Made by a program: the position numbers and the translations under genes
Shown here: positions 38,900 to 47,521 of the stretch, piece by piece
Position numbering within the stretch: position 1 is the stretch's first letter
Layout of the letters: each line of letters begins with the position of its first letter
Notes under the pieces: model-generated
Told to the model about the DNA's origin: nothing
Seen by the model: only the letters and a program-made list of their open reading frames with translations
The model's database searches: none
Assembly (NCBI RefSeq): GCF_037949795.1
Contig: NZ_CP149932.1
Span: 1,787,001-1,851,000 of the forward strand
Length of the DNA: 64,000 nt
DNA from: Thioclava sp. GXIMD2076
Lineage (GTDB): Bacteria > Pseudomonadota > Alphaproteobacteria > Rhodobacterales > Rhodobacteraceae
Direction of reading: 5' to 3'

Positions 38900-40198
38900 A
38901 TGGCCGATCTGTCGAGCAATTTCCTCGGTATCAAATCTCCCAATCCGTTCTGGCTGGCCTCCGCGCCGCCGACCGATAAGGAATATAACGTCCGCCGCGC
39001 CTATGAGGCCGGTTGGGGTGGGGTGGTCTGGAAGACCCTCGGGATGGAAGGCCCGCCGGTCGTCAATGTCTCGGGGCCGCGTTATGGCGTGGTCTATGGG
39101 GCCGACCGCCGCGTGTTGGGGATCAACAATATCGAGCTGATCACCGACCGCGACCTGCAGACCAATCTCGACGAGATGACCCGCGTCAAGAAGGACTATC
39201 CCGACCGCGCGCTGATCGCCTCGATCATGGTGCCTTGCGAGGAGGAGGCATGGAAGGCGATCCTGCCGCGCGTCATGGAAACCGGCGCCGACGGGATCGA
39301 GCTGAATTTCGGCTGCCCGCATGGCATGGCCGAGCGCGGCATGGGCTCTGCGGTAGGGCAGGTGCCGGAATATATCGAGATGGTCACCCGCTGGTGCAAA
39401 CAGTATTACGATAAGCCGGTGATCGTGAAGCTGACGCCCAATATCACCGATATCCGCAAGCCCGCCGAGGCCGCCAAGCGCGGTGGCGCCGATGCGGTGA
39501 GCCTGATCAACACGATCAACTCCATCACCAGCGTGGATCTGGACAGTTTCGCGCCGCAGCCGACGATTGATGGCAAGGGGTCGCATGGCGGCTATTGTGG
39601 CCCTGCGGTGAAGCCTATTGCGCTGAATATGGTGGCCGAGATCGCCCGCTCGCCCGAAACCGCAGGTCTGCCCATCTCGGGGATCGGTGGTGTGACGACG
39701 TGGCGCGATGCCGCCGAGTTCATGGCGCTCGGGGCGGGTAATGTGCAGGTCTGCACGGCGGCCATGACCTACGGGTTCAAGGTGGTGCAGGAGATGATCT
39801 CGGGTCTGTCGCAATATATGGACGAGAAGGGCTTCACCTCGATCGACGAGCTGGTGGGTCGCGCGGTGCCCAATACCACCGACTGGCAGTATCTCAACCT
39901 CAACTATGTGACCAAGGCCGAGATCAATCAGGATGACTGCATCAAATGCGGGCGTTGCTATGCGGTCTGCGAGGATACCAGCCATCAGGCCATCGCCGTC
40001 AGCGAAGATCGTGTCTATTCGGTGAAGGATGAGGAATGCGTGGCGTGCAATCTGTGTGTCGATGTTTGCCCGGTGGAGTGCATCACAATGCGCGAGCTGG
40101 AACTGGGCGAGATGGATCCGCGCACGGGGCGCGAGGTCGCGCCCTATGCGAACTGGACGACCCATCCCAATAATCCGGCCTCGCAGGCAGCGGAATGA
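38900..40198 (+). CDS. preA: NAD-dependent dihydropyrimidine dehydrogenase, subunit PreA
   Basis: 432 residues. Residues 1-~330 form an FMN TIM barrel of the dihydroorotate-dehydrogenase type (LSSNFLGIKSPNPFWLASAPP, ELNFGCPHGM). The C-terminal ferredoxin-like domain has two [4Fe-4S] motifs (CIKCGRCYAVC and CVACNLCVDVCPVEC). This is the catalytic half of the enzyme that makes dihydrouracil/dihydrothymine, the first step of the reductive pathway. It starts three bases after preT. Confidence 0.96.
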   Translation: MADLSSNFLGIKSPNPFWLASAPPTDKEYNVRRAYEAGWGGVVWKTLGMEGPPVVNVSGPRYGVVYGADRRVLGINNIELITDRDLQTNLDEMTRVKKDYPDRALIASIMVPCEEEAWKAILPRVMETGADGIELNFGCPHGMAERGMGSAVGQVPEYIEMVTRWCKQYYDKPVIVKLTPNITDIRKPAEAAKRGGADAVSLINTINSITSVDLDSFAPQPTIDGKGSHGGYCGPAVKPIALNMVAEIARSPETAGLPISGIGGVTTWRDAAEFMALGAGNVQVCTAAMTYGFKVVQEMISGLSQYMDEKGFTSIDELVGRAVPNTTDWQYLNLNYVTKAEINQDDCIKCGRCYAVCEDTSHQAIAVSEDRVYSVKDEECVACNLCVDVCPVECITMRELELGEMDPRTGREVAPYANWTTHPNNPASQAAE

Positions 40199-40201
40199 AC
40201 G

Positions 40202-40228
40202 AAAGGGCCGGAGCGATCCGGCCCTTTT
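40202..40228 (+). terminator. Terminator of preTA
   Basis: Perfect 11-bp stem AAAGGGCCGGA / TCCGGCCCTTT with GCGA loop, three bases after the preA stop. It also stands 37 bases from the end of the convergent hypothetical gene. Confidence 0.9.
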
Positions 40229-40264
40229 CCATTGTAGGGATATCGTGTCACAGGGTGGAGGGGC

Positions 40265-41164
40265 TCAGTGCTTGTTCTTGTTGGAGATATCGGCATCGGG
40301 CTCGGTCACGCCGATCCCCGTATCGGGATTGATGGCGTTGAGCGGACCTTCTTGCACGGGCTGCGTGACGGAAGGGGTAATGGCCTTGGTATCGGTCATC
40401 ATCGGCAGTTCCGAGCCCAGCAGCTCGGCCCCGTCATCGGGATTGGCGAGCGCTGCGTCGACATTGGTGCCATCGGGCATCTGCTCGGTGGTGCCCTCGA
40501 CATCCGCGCCCTTGGCGCCTTTCTCGGAGCAGACATACATCGTGCCGCCCACGGCCACCGCTGTCACGGCCACGGCGGCAAGGCCGACCGGAGAAGCCGC
40601 CGCAACGGCCGCCACGCCCGCATCCTTCAGCCGCCCCTTCAGCTTGTCGCCCGTGGTCTTGACCACGATGGAGCCGATCTTGTCGCCAGCGACATTACCT
40701 GCAACATCTTTGGCAAAACCGTTGGTATTCTCGGTCATCTGCTTGGCGGCGTCGCCAGAGCCGTTGACCCTCTCGCAGAAGCTACGCGAGGGTTGCTCGC
40801 AATGGCCGAACCCGTCACGCGCGCCCTGCGCATAGCCAATATAGGTATCGGCATCCTTGTCCCATTGCAGGCAGAACGGCGCGCGGCCCGTATCGTCCAG
40901 TTCGGGCGTCATTGCACGCAGGGTCACGATGCCGGGGCAGGTGACCTTGCCGCGCGAGCCGAAGATCTTCTCGCGCAGGCTGAGGCTTTCTTCCACGCGC
41001 GGGTTGCTGTCGTCATAGACGAACTGGCTCGTCTTGCCGCGGATCGAGGTTTCGCAGCTCTGCAAGGCCGCATGGGCGGGCAGGGGCAGAACTGTTGCAG
41101 GGAAGGCTGCCACCAATGCACCGGTCAGCAGGTAGGGCAGGGAGCGTGATCTCATCATATGCAC
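40265..41164 (-). CDS. Hypothetical secreted protein with internal hydrophobic segment
   Basis: 299 residues. Signal peptide about 1-32 (YLLTGALVAAFPATVLPLPAHA). The mature N-terminal part (35-125) has five cysteines (SCETSIR, VTCPGIV, FCLQWD, HCEQPS, FCERV), suggesting disulfides. A long Ala/Val/Gly-rich stretch follows (about 177-210, DAGVAAVAAASPVGLAAVAV and on), then an acidic Pro/Asp-rich tail. No family recognised. It is embedded in the pyrimidine island but on the opposite strand, so a link with that pathway is not implied. Confidence 0.75.
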   Translation of the reverse strand: MHMMRSRSLPYLLTGALVAAFPATVLPLPAHAALQSCETSIRGKTSQFVYDDSNPRVEESLSLREKIFGSRGKVTCPGIVTLRAMTPELDDTGRAPFCLQWDKDADTYIGYAQGARDGFGHCEQPSRSFCERVNGSGDAAKQMTENTNGFAKDVAGNVAGDKIGSIVVKTTGDKLKGRLKDAGVAAVAAASPVGLAAVAVTAVAVGGTMYVCSEKGAKGADVEGTTEQMPDGTNVDAALANPDDGAELLGSELPMMTDTKAITPSVTQPVQEGPLNAINPDTGIGVTEPDADISNKNKH

Positions 41165-41330
41165 CGAAAAAGAATTGCGCCAAGCATCATATCAGCCTCT
41201 TTGTGCTCCAGCCAATGACAGTTTCGCGCGGAGGGGCATTTCCGGTGTCATGTAAGGGCATTTTTCGAGATGGAAACTTGATGAAATCTGTATTGCTGGC
41301 TATGCCGGAAGGGAAGCCCGGAGGAAATGA

Positions 41331-42065
41331 GTGACCGATAAGAATTTGTCTGCCGCCAAGCAAAGCAAGACCACCGGAGCAAAAGGGCCTGTCTCGACGG
41401 CGGTGCAGGCTGCTGCGGGCAAAAGCAGTGGAAAACCCCTGACCCGTATCCAGAAACGCAATCGCCAGACAATTCTCGAGGCGGCGCTGGAGGTATTTTC
41501 GGCACATGGATTCCGTGGCGCGACGCTGGACCAGATCGCCACCGAGGCCGGGCTGTCGAAGCCAAATCTTCTATATTACTACCCTTCGAAAGAGGCGATC
41601 CATGTGGAGCTTCTGTCGGGGCTCCTGGATCTGTGGCTGGCGCCGCTGAACGAGATGACAGCCGAAGGTGATCCGAAGACCGAGATCATGACCTATATGC
41701 GCCGCAAGCTGGAAATGTCGCGCGAAATGCCGCGCGAATCACGGCTGTTCGCCAATGAGGTTCTGCAAGGCGCGCCACGTTTCCACGAGGGGCTGGCAGG
41801 GCAGCTTAAGACTTTGGTGGATGAGAAGGCAGGTATCATTCAAACATGGATCGATCAGGGAAAGCTCGCCCGCCTTGATCCGCATCATCTAATATTCTCC
41901 ATCTGGTCACTGACGCAGCATTATGCGGATTTCGATGTGCAGGTTCGCACCGTTCTGGGGCAGGAGCGCGATCCTTTCGCAGAGGCGGAGGTATTTCTGG
42001 AGTTCCTATTCAACCGGTTGCTTTCGGTTGATCCCTGCAAGGACGCTCGGGACGATTCACTATAA
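41331..42065 (+). CDS. rutR: TetR-family pyrimidine-responsive regulator RutR
   Basis: 244 residues from GTG (gaggaaatga before it). An Ala/Ser/Lys-rich N-terminal extension (~38 residues) precedes the TetR helix-turn-helix (TILEAALEVFSAHGFRGATLDQIATEAGLSKPNLLYYYPSKE, given here as separated parts). The C-terminal part with FDVQVRTVLGQERDPFAEAEVFLEFLFN is like RutR, which is released from DNA by uracil. A matching palindrome lies 1.8 kb downstream in front of the amidohydrolase gene, so regulation of this island is likely. Confidence 0.88.
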   Translation: MTDKNLSAAKQSKTTGAKGPVSTAVQAAAGKSSGKPLTRIQKRNRQTILEAALEVFSAHGFRGATLDQIATEAGLSKPNLLYYYPSKEAIHVELLSGLLDLWLAPLNEMTAEGDPKTEIMTYMRRKLEMSREMPRESRLFANEVLQGAPRFHEGLAGQLKTLVDEKAGIIQTWIDQGKLARLDPHHLIFSIWSLTQHYADFDVQVRTVLGQERDPFAEAEVFLEFLFNRLLSVDPCKDARDDSL

Positions 42066-42145
42066 CCCCGTCTTTCTGCAACACTTAAGGTTTCGGTAAC
42101 AACTCCGAGTCACGCTTTGAACGTGGGGGCTCTTGGGAAAGGGCC

Positions 42146-42715
42146 ATGGTGATGGATCGCATATCGGGTTTTCTGCCCCCGGTTGGTTGGTCGCCGCTAT
42201 TGATGTCGTCTCTGCCGAAAGTCGCTCCTGCGACGACGGTCGAAGCCATGGTTGGGGCGTCATCAACCAATAGCGGGCAAGGGGCAAATGTGGACACGCA
42301 ATCGGGTCAATCCGGTTCTGGCAGGGCCGAGGCTCTGGCAAAGACCGTTGCGGCGCGCGACACGCTCTCCGATAGCCTGTCGGAAGAAGACGTCGAGACG
42401 AATGTGGCGGATAACGAGATCCTGTCCCTGCCTGCGGGGCCTAGCCCCGCCTTTCGCGTGTCCCTGCTCGAGCAGCAGGCGGCACGGGTGCGGGCGAGCA
42501 CCTTCCCGAGTCAGTCCTCTGCCGATATGGAGGCTGGATTTGGTGCGGCCTATTCCAGTTTAACCCATGAACTCTTCCAGACAGAGACGGGCTGGTCCGC
42601 GTCTGTAGACCCTTCCGTGGACGTGGTTTCGGGGCCCGCAGATAGGGTAGGCGGCGCGTCGCCTCATGCAGCCGAGAGAGCTACGGCGATGAGCGTGTTG
42701 GATGTAACCCGCTAA
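42146..42715 (+). CDS. Hypothetical Ser/Ala-rich protein, no known family
   Basis: 189 residues, 80 bases after rutR. It has no signal peptide or membrane helix. The sequence is low in aromatic residues and rich in Ser, Ala, Val and Thr, with acidic patches (SLSEEDVETNVADNEILSL), so it may be mostly disordered. The product is unlike neighbours in composition. It may be a lineage-specific or weakly expressed protein; the frame could also be spurious, but no longer frame competes. Confidence 0.5.
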   Translation: MVMDRISGFLPPVGWSPLLMSSLPKVAPATTVEAMVGASSTNSGQGANVDTQSGQSGSGRAEALAKTVAARDTLSDSLSEEDVETNVADNEILSLPAGPSPAFRVSLLEQQAARVRASTFPSQSSADMEAGFGAAYSSLTHELFQTETGWSASVDPSVDVVSGPADRVGGASPHAAERATAMSVLDVTR

Positions 42716-43135
42716 GGCCCGACTGCGGACCTATCGTGGCTTCCCGCGCTGGGCGGTGCCAGGCCCGAATGATGACGCATGATCCGCACAAACCTGTTTC
42801 TGCGCCGCAAGAATATCTCTTACGCCGGGAGCTGCATTTGGCAGGCTTCCGAATTGGTGCGTGAGGACGTCCGATCCGGCTTGTCTGCAAACGGAGACAG
42901 AGCTGGGCGGGCGCATCATGGCCCGACTCGTCCATAGCGCATCGCTCTGCACTTTTTGCGTCTGGTGCAGACCGGCATTGCAGCCACGGACTGACCGTGC
43001 GGTCTAGCGTCTAACATCGAGATATCGCTGGAGGTGGGTGCCAAAAAAATAGGCGTCTTTTCGCAGTTTTTTCGTTCATCCCGAGACAGATCCGGCAAAG
43101 CCTTGACCCGTTTCGGGCAGGGGTGCTCAATAAAG
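42716..43135. other. Long gene-free region upstream of the amidohydrolase gene
   Basis: About 420 bases between the 189-codon gene and the RutR site. Short frames exist on both strands but none has a family feature or good initiation signal. I see no repeat or RNA structure that convinces me. Codon-like patterns on the minus strand may be remnants of a decayed gene. The last part carries the candidate promoter. Confidence 0.5.
43103..43132 (+). promoter_or_regulatory. Candidate promoter of the amidohydrolase operon
   Basis: TTGACC (43103-43108) and TCAATA (43127-43132), 18 bases apart, immediately before the RutR palindrome. The layout places the operator over the expected transcription start. 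Confidence 0.5.
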
Positions 43136-43151
43136 TTGACCACTTGGTCAG
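43136..43151 (+). promoter_or_regulatory. RutR operator (TTGACCACTTGGTCAG)
   Basis: Matches the published RutR consensus TTGACCA-N2-TGGTCAA at 13 of 14 fixed positions. It lies three bases downstream of a candidate -10 and 64 bases before the first ATG. A rutR gene is in the same island, which strongly supports function by repression until uracil accumulates. Confidence 0.8.
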
Positions 43152-43214
43152 AAACGAATTCGTCACAACGAGAGCGCCCCCGCAAGACGCTCCGGTGACA
43201 GGGAGTATTTGAAT

Positions 43215-44465
43215 ATGTCTGCACCCGGAGAAAACCTCCGCATCGATTCCGCACGCCTTTGGGATAGTCTTATGGAAATGGCCAAGATCGGGCCGGGCGT
43301 CGCGGGGGGCAATAACCGCCAGACCCTGACCGACGAGGATGCCGAAGGACGCGCCCTGTTCCAGAGCTGGTGTGAAGCGGCGGGGATGTCGATGGGCGTC
43401 GACAAGATGGGGACGATGTTTGCCACCCGTGCAGGGGAGGACCCCGATGCGCTTCCCGTTTATATCGGCAGCCATCTCGATACCCAGCCCACGGGCGGGA
43501 AATATGACGGGGTGCTGGGCGTGCTGGCCGCGCTCGAGGTGGTGCGCACTCTTAACGACCTCAATATCAAGACCAAACATCCGATCGTGGTGACCAACTG
43601 GGCCAATGAGGAGGGTGCACGCTTTGCGCCCGCCATGCTGGCCTCGGGGGTGTTTGCCGGAGAAATCAGCCTTGATCACGCCTATTCGCGCAAGGATCTG
43701 GAGGGCAAGACCTATGGGGCCGAGCTGGAGCGTATCGGCTGGAAGGGCGAGGAAGAGGTTGGCGCGCGCAAGATGCATGCCTATTACGAATATCATATCG
43801 AACAGGGCCCGATCCTTGAGGCCGCCGAGAAATCCATTGGTGTTGTGACCCATTGTCAGGGTCTGTGGTGGCTCGAGTTCACGCTGACCGGCAAGGATGC
43901 GCATACGGGCTCCACGCCGATGGATATGCGGGTGAATGCGGGCCTTGCCATGAGCCGGATCTTCGAGATGGTGCAGGATGTGGCCATGAAGAACCAACCG
44001 GGCGCCGTGGGCGGCGTGGGGCAGGTGACCTTCACCCCCAACTCGCGCAATGTGCTGCCGGGCAAGGTAGTGTTCACGGTCGATATCCGCACCCCCGATC
44101 AGGCCAAGCTCGATGCGATGCGCGCCGAGATCGAGGCCCGAGCCGCCGAGATCTGCGCCGAGATCGGTGTGGGCTGCGCTATCGATCCTGTGGGCCATTT
44201 CGACCCTGTGACCTTTGCGCCGGAACTGGTGACCAATGTCCGCAATGCCGCCGAACGTCTGGGCTATAGCCATATGGATATTATCTCGGGGGCCGGTCAC
44301 GACGCCTGCTGGGCGGCGAAAGTGGCGCCGACCACGATGATCATGTGCCCCTGTGTGGATGGTCTGTCGCATAACGAGGCCGAGGAAATCAGCCCCGAAT
44401 GGGCCGCGGCCGGTTGCGATGTGCTGTGCCACGCCGTGCTGGAAACCGCGGAGATCGTGAGCTGA
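43215..44465 (+). CDS. N-carbamoyl-beta-alanine amidohydrolase (Zn-dependent, M20-like)
   Basis: 416 residues. The hydantoinase/carbamoylase family of the M20 peptidase fold: metal ligands in YIGSHLDTQPTGGKYDG, WANEEGARF (Glu pair), EYHIEQGPILE and GAGHDACWAA. It hydrolyses the N-carbamoyl amino acid (N-carbamoyl-beta-alanine or -beta-aminoisobutyrate) to the free amino acid, CO2 and ammonia. It is the third enzymatic step of the reductive pathway. The ATG is chosen over a TTG six bases upstream. It is the first gene after the RutR operator. Confidence 0.9.
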   Translation: MSAPGENLRIDSARLWDSLMEMAKIGPGVAGGNNRQTLTDEDAEGRALFQSWCEAAGMSMGVDKMGTMFATRAGEDPDALPVYIGSHLDTQPTGGKYDGVLGVLAALEVVRTLNDLNIKTKHPIVVTNWANEEGARFAPAMLASGVFAGEISLDHAYSRKDLEGKTYGAELERIGWKGEEEVGARKMHAYYEYHIEQGPILEAAEKSIGVVTHCQGLWWLEFTLTGKDAHTGSTPMDMRVNAGLAMSRIFEMVQDVAMKNQPGAVGGVGQVTFTPNSRNVLPGKVVFTVDIRTPDQAKLDAMRAEIEARAAEICAEIGVGCAIDPVGHFDPVTFAPELVTNVRNAAERLGYSHMDIISGAGHDACWAAKVAPTTMIMCPCVDGLSHNEAEEISPEWAAAGCDVLCHAVLETAEIVS

Positions 44466-44640
44466 TGTATTTTGCGGATAATGTGGCATCCAATGGCATT
44501 CGCCTGACGCATACCAGCATTTTCGCAAAGCCAGACCTGCAATAAGGATGCTTGAAACATGGGGCTGATGGACCGATCTCATTGCCAAGAAGACGCGATC
44601 CCGAGCGGTTGCGCCATTGCGACAATGAAGGAGAGACCAA

Positions 44641-45033
44641 ATGCCGATTATCCAGTTTCATGTTATCGAGGGCCGCCCCGAGACCGAGATCAAAGCCATG
44701 CTCGATATGGGTCACGAGGCGGTTCTGGAAGCCTTCGGGGTGCCGGAAGGCGACCGCTACCAGATCGTGACGCCGCACAAGCCGGGCCATATGGTTCTGG
44801 AGGATACCGGTCTGGGGTTCAAACGCGGCCCCAGCCCGATCCTCGTGCAGGTCTTCTCGTCGCCGCGCACCGACGAGATGAAGCAGAAATTCTACGACAT
44901 CCTCAGCACCAAGCTGGAGAAAGCCATCGGGCTCGATCCCAAGGATCTGATGGTGTCGGTCATGTCCAACACCAAGGCCGACTGGAGCTTCGGCTTCGGT
45001 CAGGCGCAATTCCTGACGGGCGAACTGGCCTGA
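44641..45033 (+). CDS. Tautomerase-superfamily protein, malonate semialdehyde decarboxylase-like
   Basis: 130 residues with N-terminal Pro after Met removal, the catalytic base of the tautomerase fold. It begins PIIQFHVIEGR and ends with DWSFGFGQAQFLTGEL. Using the residue list I recall for the malonate semialdehyde decarboxylase of P. pavonaceae 170 (Pro1, Asp37, Arg73, Arg75, Trp114, Phe116, Phe123, Leu128), Pro1, Asp37, Arg75, Trp114, Phe116, Phe123 and Leu128 are all found at the same numbers, while position 73 is Ser. Length also agrees. beta-Alanine from this operon gives malonate semialdehyde, so a decarboxylase or related role would fit, but is not proven. Confidence 0.72.
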   Translation: MPIIQFHVIEGRPETEIKAMLDMGHEAVLEAFGVPEGDRYQIVTPHKPGHMVLEDTGLGFKRGPSPILVQVFSSPRTDEMKQKFYDILSTKLEKAIGLDPKDLMVSVMSNTKADWSFGFGQAQFLTGELA

Positions 45034-45097
45034 TCTCTCCCTCGCGGGACGGGATCGGGGATTCCCCGCCCGTCTCGCGATACCAAGGGAGAGTTCA

Positions 45098-46552
45098 ATG
45101 ACGACAACCGTCATCAAGGGCGGCACGATCGTGACCGCCGATCTGACCTATAAGGCCGATGTGCTGGTCGAGGGCGGCCAGATCATCGAGATCGGCACTG
45201 GCCTCAAGGGCGATAAGGTGCTCGAGGCCGAGGGCTGTTATGTGATGCCGGGCGGTATCGACCCGCATACCCATCTGGAGATGCCCTTTATGGGCACATA
45301 TTCGTCGGATGATTTCGACGCGGGCACGGCTGCGGCGGTTTCGGGCGGCACCACGATGGTGATCGATTTCGCCCTGCCTAATCCGGGCGAGAGCATGCTC
45401 GATGCGCTGCGTAAATGGGATAACAAGGCTGCCCGCGCGCATTGTGACTATAGCTTCCATATGGCGGTGACATGGTGGAGCGAGCAGGTCTTTGACGAGA
45501 TGAAGACCATCACCGAGCGCGGCATCAATTCCTTCAAGCATTTCATGGCCTATAAGGGCAGCCTGATGGTTAATGATGACGAGCTGTTCGCGTCGTTCAA
45601 ACGCTGTGCCGAGCTGGGCGCGCTGCCCATGGTCCATGCCGAGAATGGTGATGTGGTGGCCGAGATGTCGGCCCGCCTTCTGGCTGAGGGCAATACCGGC
45701 CCCGAGGCCCATGCCTATTCGCGCCCGACGATTGTGGAGGGCGAGGCCACCAATCGCGCGATCATGATTGCCGATATGGCGGGCGTGCCGCTTTATGTAG
45801 TCCATACCTCCTGCGAGGAGAGCCATGAGGCGATCCGCCGTGCCAAGATGCTGGGCAAACGCGTCTGGGGCGAGCCGCTGATCCAGCATCTGGTGCTCGA
45901 TGAGAGCGAGTATTTCGACAAGGATTGGGACCATTCGGCACGCCGTGTGATGTCGCCGCCCTTCCGCAACAAACAGCATCAGGATAGCCTTTGGGCGGGG
46001 CTGGCCTCTGGCACGCTGTCTTGTGTGGCGACCGATCACTGCGCCTTCACCACCGAACAAAAACGCTATGGCGTGGGGGATTTCACCAAGATCCCCAATG
46101 GCACCGGCGGGCTCGAGGACCGGATGCCGATGCTCTGGACCTACGGGGTGAATACGGGCCGCATCACGATGAATGAATTCGTGGCCGTGACCTCGACCAA
46201 TATCGCCAAGATCATGAATATCTATCCCAAGAAGGGCGCGATCCTTGTGGGTGCGGATGCGGATCTGGTGGTCTGGGACCCGCAGGCCAGCAAGGTGGTT
46301 TCCGCCAAGACGCAGGTATCCTCCATCGATTACAATGTTTTCGAGGGCAAGGAGGTGAAGGGCTTGCCGCGTTACACCCTTTCGCGCGGTGTTGTTGCCG
46401 CGACCGAGGGCCGCGTCGAGGCCCCCGAAGGGCATGGGCAGTTTGTCTCGCGCCCGCCGGGGACGGCCGTGTCCAAGGCGCTGTCGACATGGAAAGAGCT
46501 GACCGCACCGCGGCCGGTCGTCCGCGCCGGTATTCCGGCCAGCGGCGTCTGA
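45098..46552 (+). CDS. hydA: Dihydropyrimidinase
   Basis: 484 residues of the amidohydrolase superfamily. Metal ligands: IDPHTHLEMPF (HxH), the carbamylated Lys in FKHFMAYKG, VVHTSCEES and VATDHCAFT (Asp). It opens dihydrouracil to N-carbamoyl-beta-alanine, the step between PreTA and the amidohydrolase. It starts 64 bases after the tautomerase gene and is followed by the ABC transporter genes after 81 bases. Confidence 0.95.
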   Translation: MTTTVIKGGTIVTADLTYKADVLVEGGQIIEIGTGLKGDKVLEAEGCYVMPGGIDPHTHLEMPFMGTYSSDDFDAGTAAAVSGGTTMVIDFALPNPGESMLDALRKWDNKAARAHCDYSFHMAVTWWSEQVFDEMKTITERGINSFKHFMAYKGSLMVNDDELFASFKRCAELGALPMVHAENGDVVAEMSARLLAEGNTGPEAHAYSRPTIVEGEATNRAIMIADMAGVPLYVVHTSCEESHEAIRRAKMLGKRVWGEPLIQHLVLDESEYFDKDWDHSARRVMSPPFRNKQHQDSLWAGLASGTLSCVATDHCAFTTEQKRYGVGDFTKIPNGTGGLEDRMPMLWTYGVNTGRITMNEFVAVTSTNIAKIMNIYPKKGAILVGADADLVVWDPQASKVVSAKTQVSSIDYNVFEGKEVKGLPRYTLSRGVVAATEGRVEAPEGHGQFVSRPPGTAVSKALSTWKELTAPRPVVRAGIPASGV

Positions 46553-46633
46553 GATCTCTTGCAGGATGCCCATAAACTTGGGCATCCTCACCTACAGAGC
46601 CCGGAAAACGGGTCGGATGGAAGAACGGGGAAA

Positions 46634-47413
46634 ATGAAGAAACCGATTATTGAAGCCCGCGGCGTCAATCTGGTCTTCGAGACCAATGACGGGCCGGTGC
46701 AGGCGCTCAAGGATGTGAACCTCTCCATCGAGCGCGGCGAGTTCGTGTCGTTTATCGGGCCATCGGGCTGTGGCAAAACGACGTTTTTGCGCTGTATTGC
46801 CGCGCTCGAGACGCCCACATCGGGTGCGCTGACGGTGGGTGGGATCTCGCCCGACGAGGCGCGCAAGGCGCGCAGCTATGGCTATGTGTTCCAGGCAGCG
46901 GGGCTCTATCCGTGGCGCACCATCGCCGGAAATATCAAGCTGCCTCTGGAGATCATGGGCTATCCCAAGTCCGAGATGGATGCGCGGGTGGAAAAGGTGC
47001 TGGAGCTGGTGGATCTGAAGGGCTTCGGCCGCAAGTTCCCGTGGCAGCTGTCTGGCGGTATGCAGCAGCGCGCCTCGATTGCGCGGGCGCTGTCGTTCGA
47101 TGCAGATATCCTTCTGATGGACGAGCCCTTTGGCGCACTGGACGAGATCGTGCGCGACAAGCTCAACGAGGAGCTTCTGGCGCTCTGGGCACGGACCGGC
47201 AAGACCATCGGCTTTGTCACCCATTCGATCCCCGAGGCGGTTTACCTGTCAACCAAGATCGTGGTGATGAGCCCGCGTCCGGGGCGGATCACCGATGTGA
47301 TCGAGAGCCCTTTGCCGCGCGAGCGCCCGCTCGAGATCCGCGATACGCCCGAATTCCTCGAGATCGCGCAGCGTGTGCGTGAGGGTCTGCATGCAGGGCA
47401 TGCCCATGTGTGA
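46634..47413 (+). CDS. ABC transporter ATP-binding protein, nitrate/taurine type
   Basis: 259 residues from the ATG at 46634. Walker A GPSGCGKTTF, signature LSGGMQQRASIARAL, Walker B LLMDEPFGALD. This NitT/TauT-type subunit energises the two permeases that follow. Being in the same operon as dihydropyrimidinase suggests a pyrimidine or dihydropyrimidine substrate. A repeat copy separates it from the first permease. Confidence 0.92.
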   Translation: MKKPIIEARGVNLVFETNDGPVQALKDVNLSIERGEFVSFIGPSGCGKTTFLRCIAALETPTSGALTVGGISPDEARKARSYGYVFQAAGLYPWRTIAGNIKLPLEIMGYPKSEMDARVEKVLELVDLKGFGRKFPWQLSGGMQQRASIARALSFDADILLMDEPFGALDEIVRDKLNEELLALWARTGKTIGFVTHSIPEAVYLSTKIVVMSPRPGRITDVIESPLPRERPLEIRDTPEFLEIAQRVREGLHAGHAHV

Positions 47414-47445
47414 GGGGTCCATGCGTGACGATATGATCAACCGAT

Positions 47446-47495
47446 GGGGGGCGCTGCCCCCCAAACCCCCCGGGATATTTAGGGACGCTGGAAGG
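47446..47495 (+). repeat. Intergenic repeat, copy C (hairpin plus variant core)
   Basis: A 7-bp hairpin GGGGGGC / GCCCCCC, then CCCGGGATATTTAGGGACG and CTGGAAGG. The core differs from copy A at a few positions (TATGGACAT becomes TAGGGACGC). It stands inside the transporter operon between the ATPase and the first permease gene, so it might reduce read-through. Confidence 0.8.
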
Positions 47496-47521
47496 GCGGA
47501 CCTCGGGAAGGAGGGGCGCGC

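Noticed and set aside
38507..40165. 552-codon minus-strand frame opposite preTA
   Set aside because: Shadow of preT/preA, whose Fe-S and FMN motifs are unmistakable.
42731..42952. Short minus-strand frames in the gap after the 189-codon gene
   Set aside because: No initiation signal, no recognisable motif, and overlapping alternatives in other frames.
43011..44588. 525-codon minus-strand frame opposite the amidohydrolase
   Set aside because: Antisense to a gene with conserved metal ligands; product composition is His/Gly/Arg-rich.
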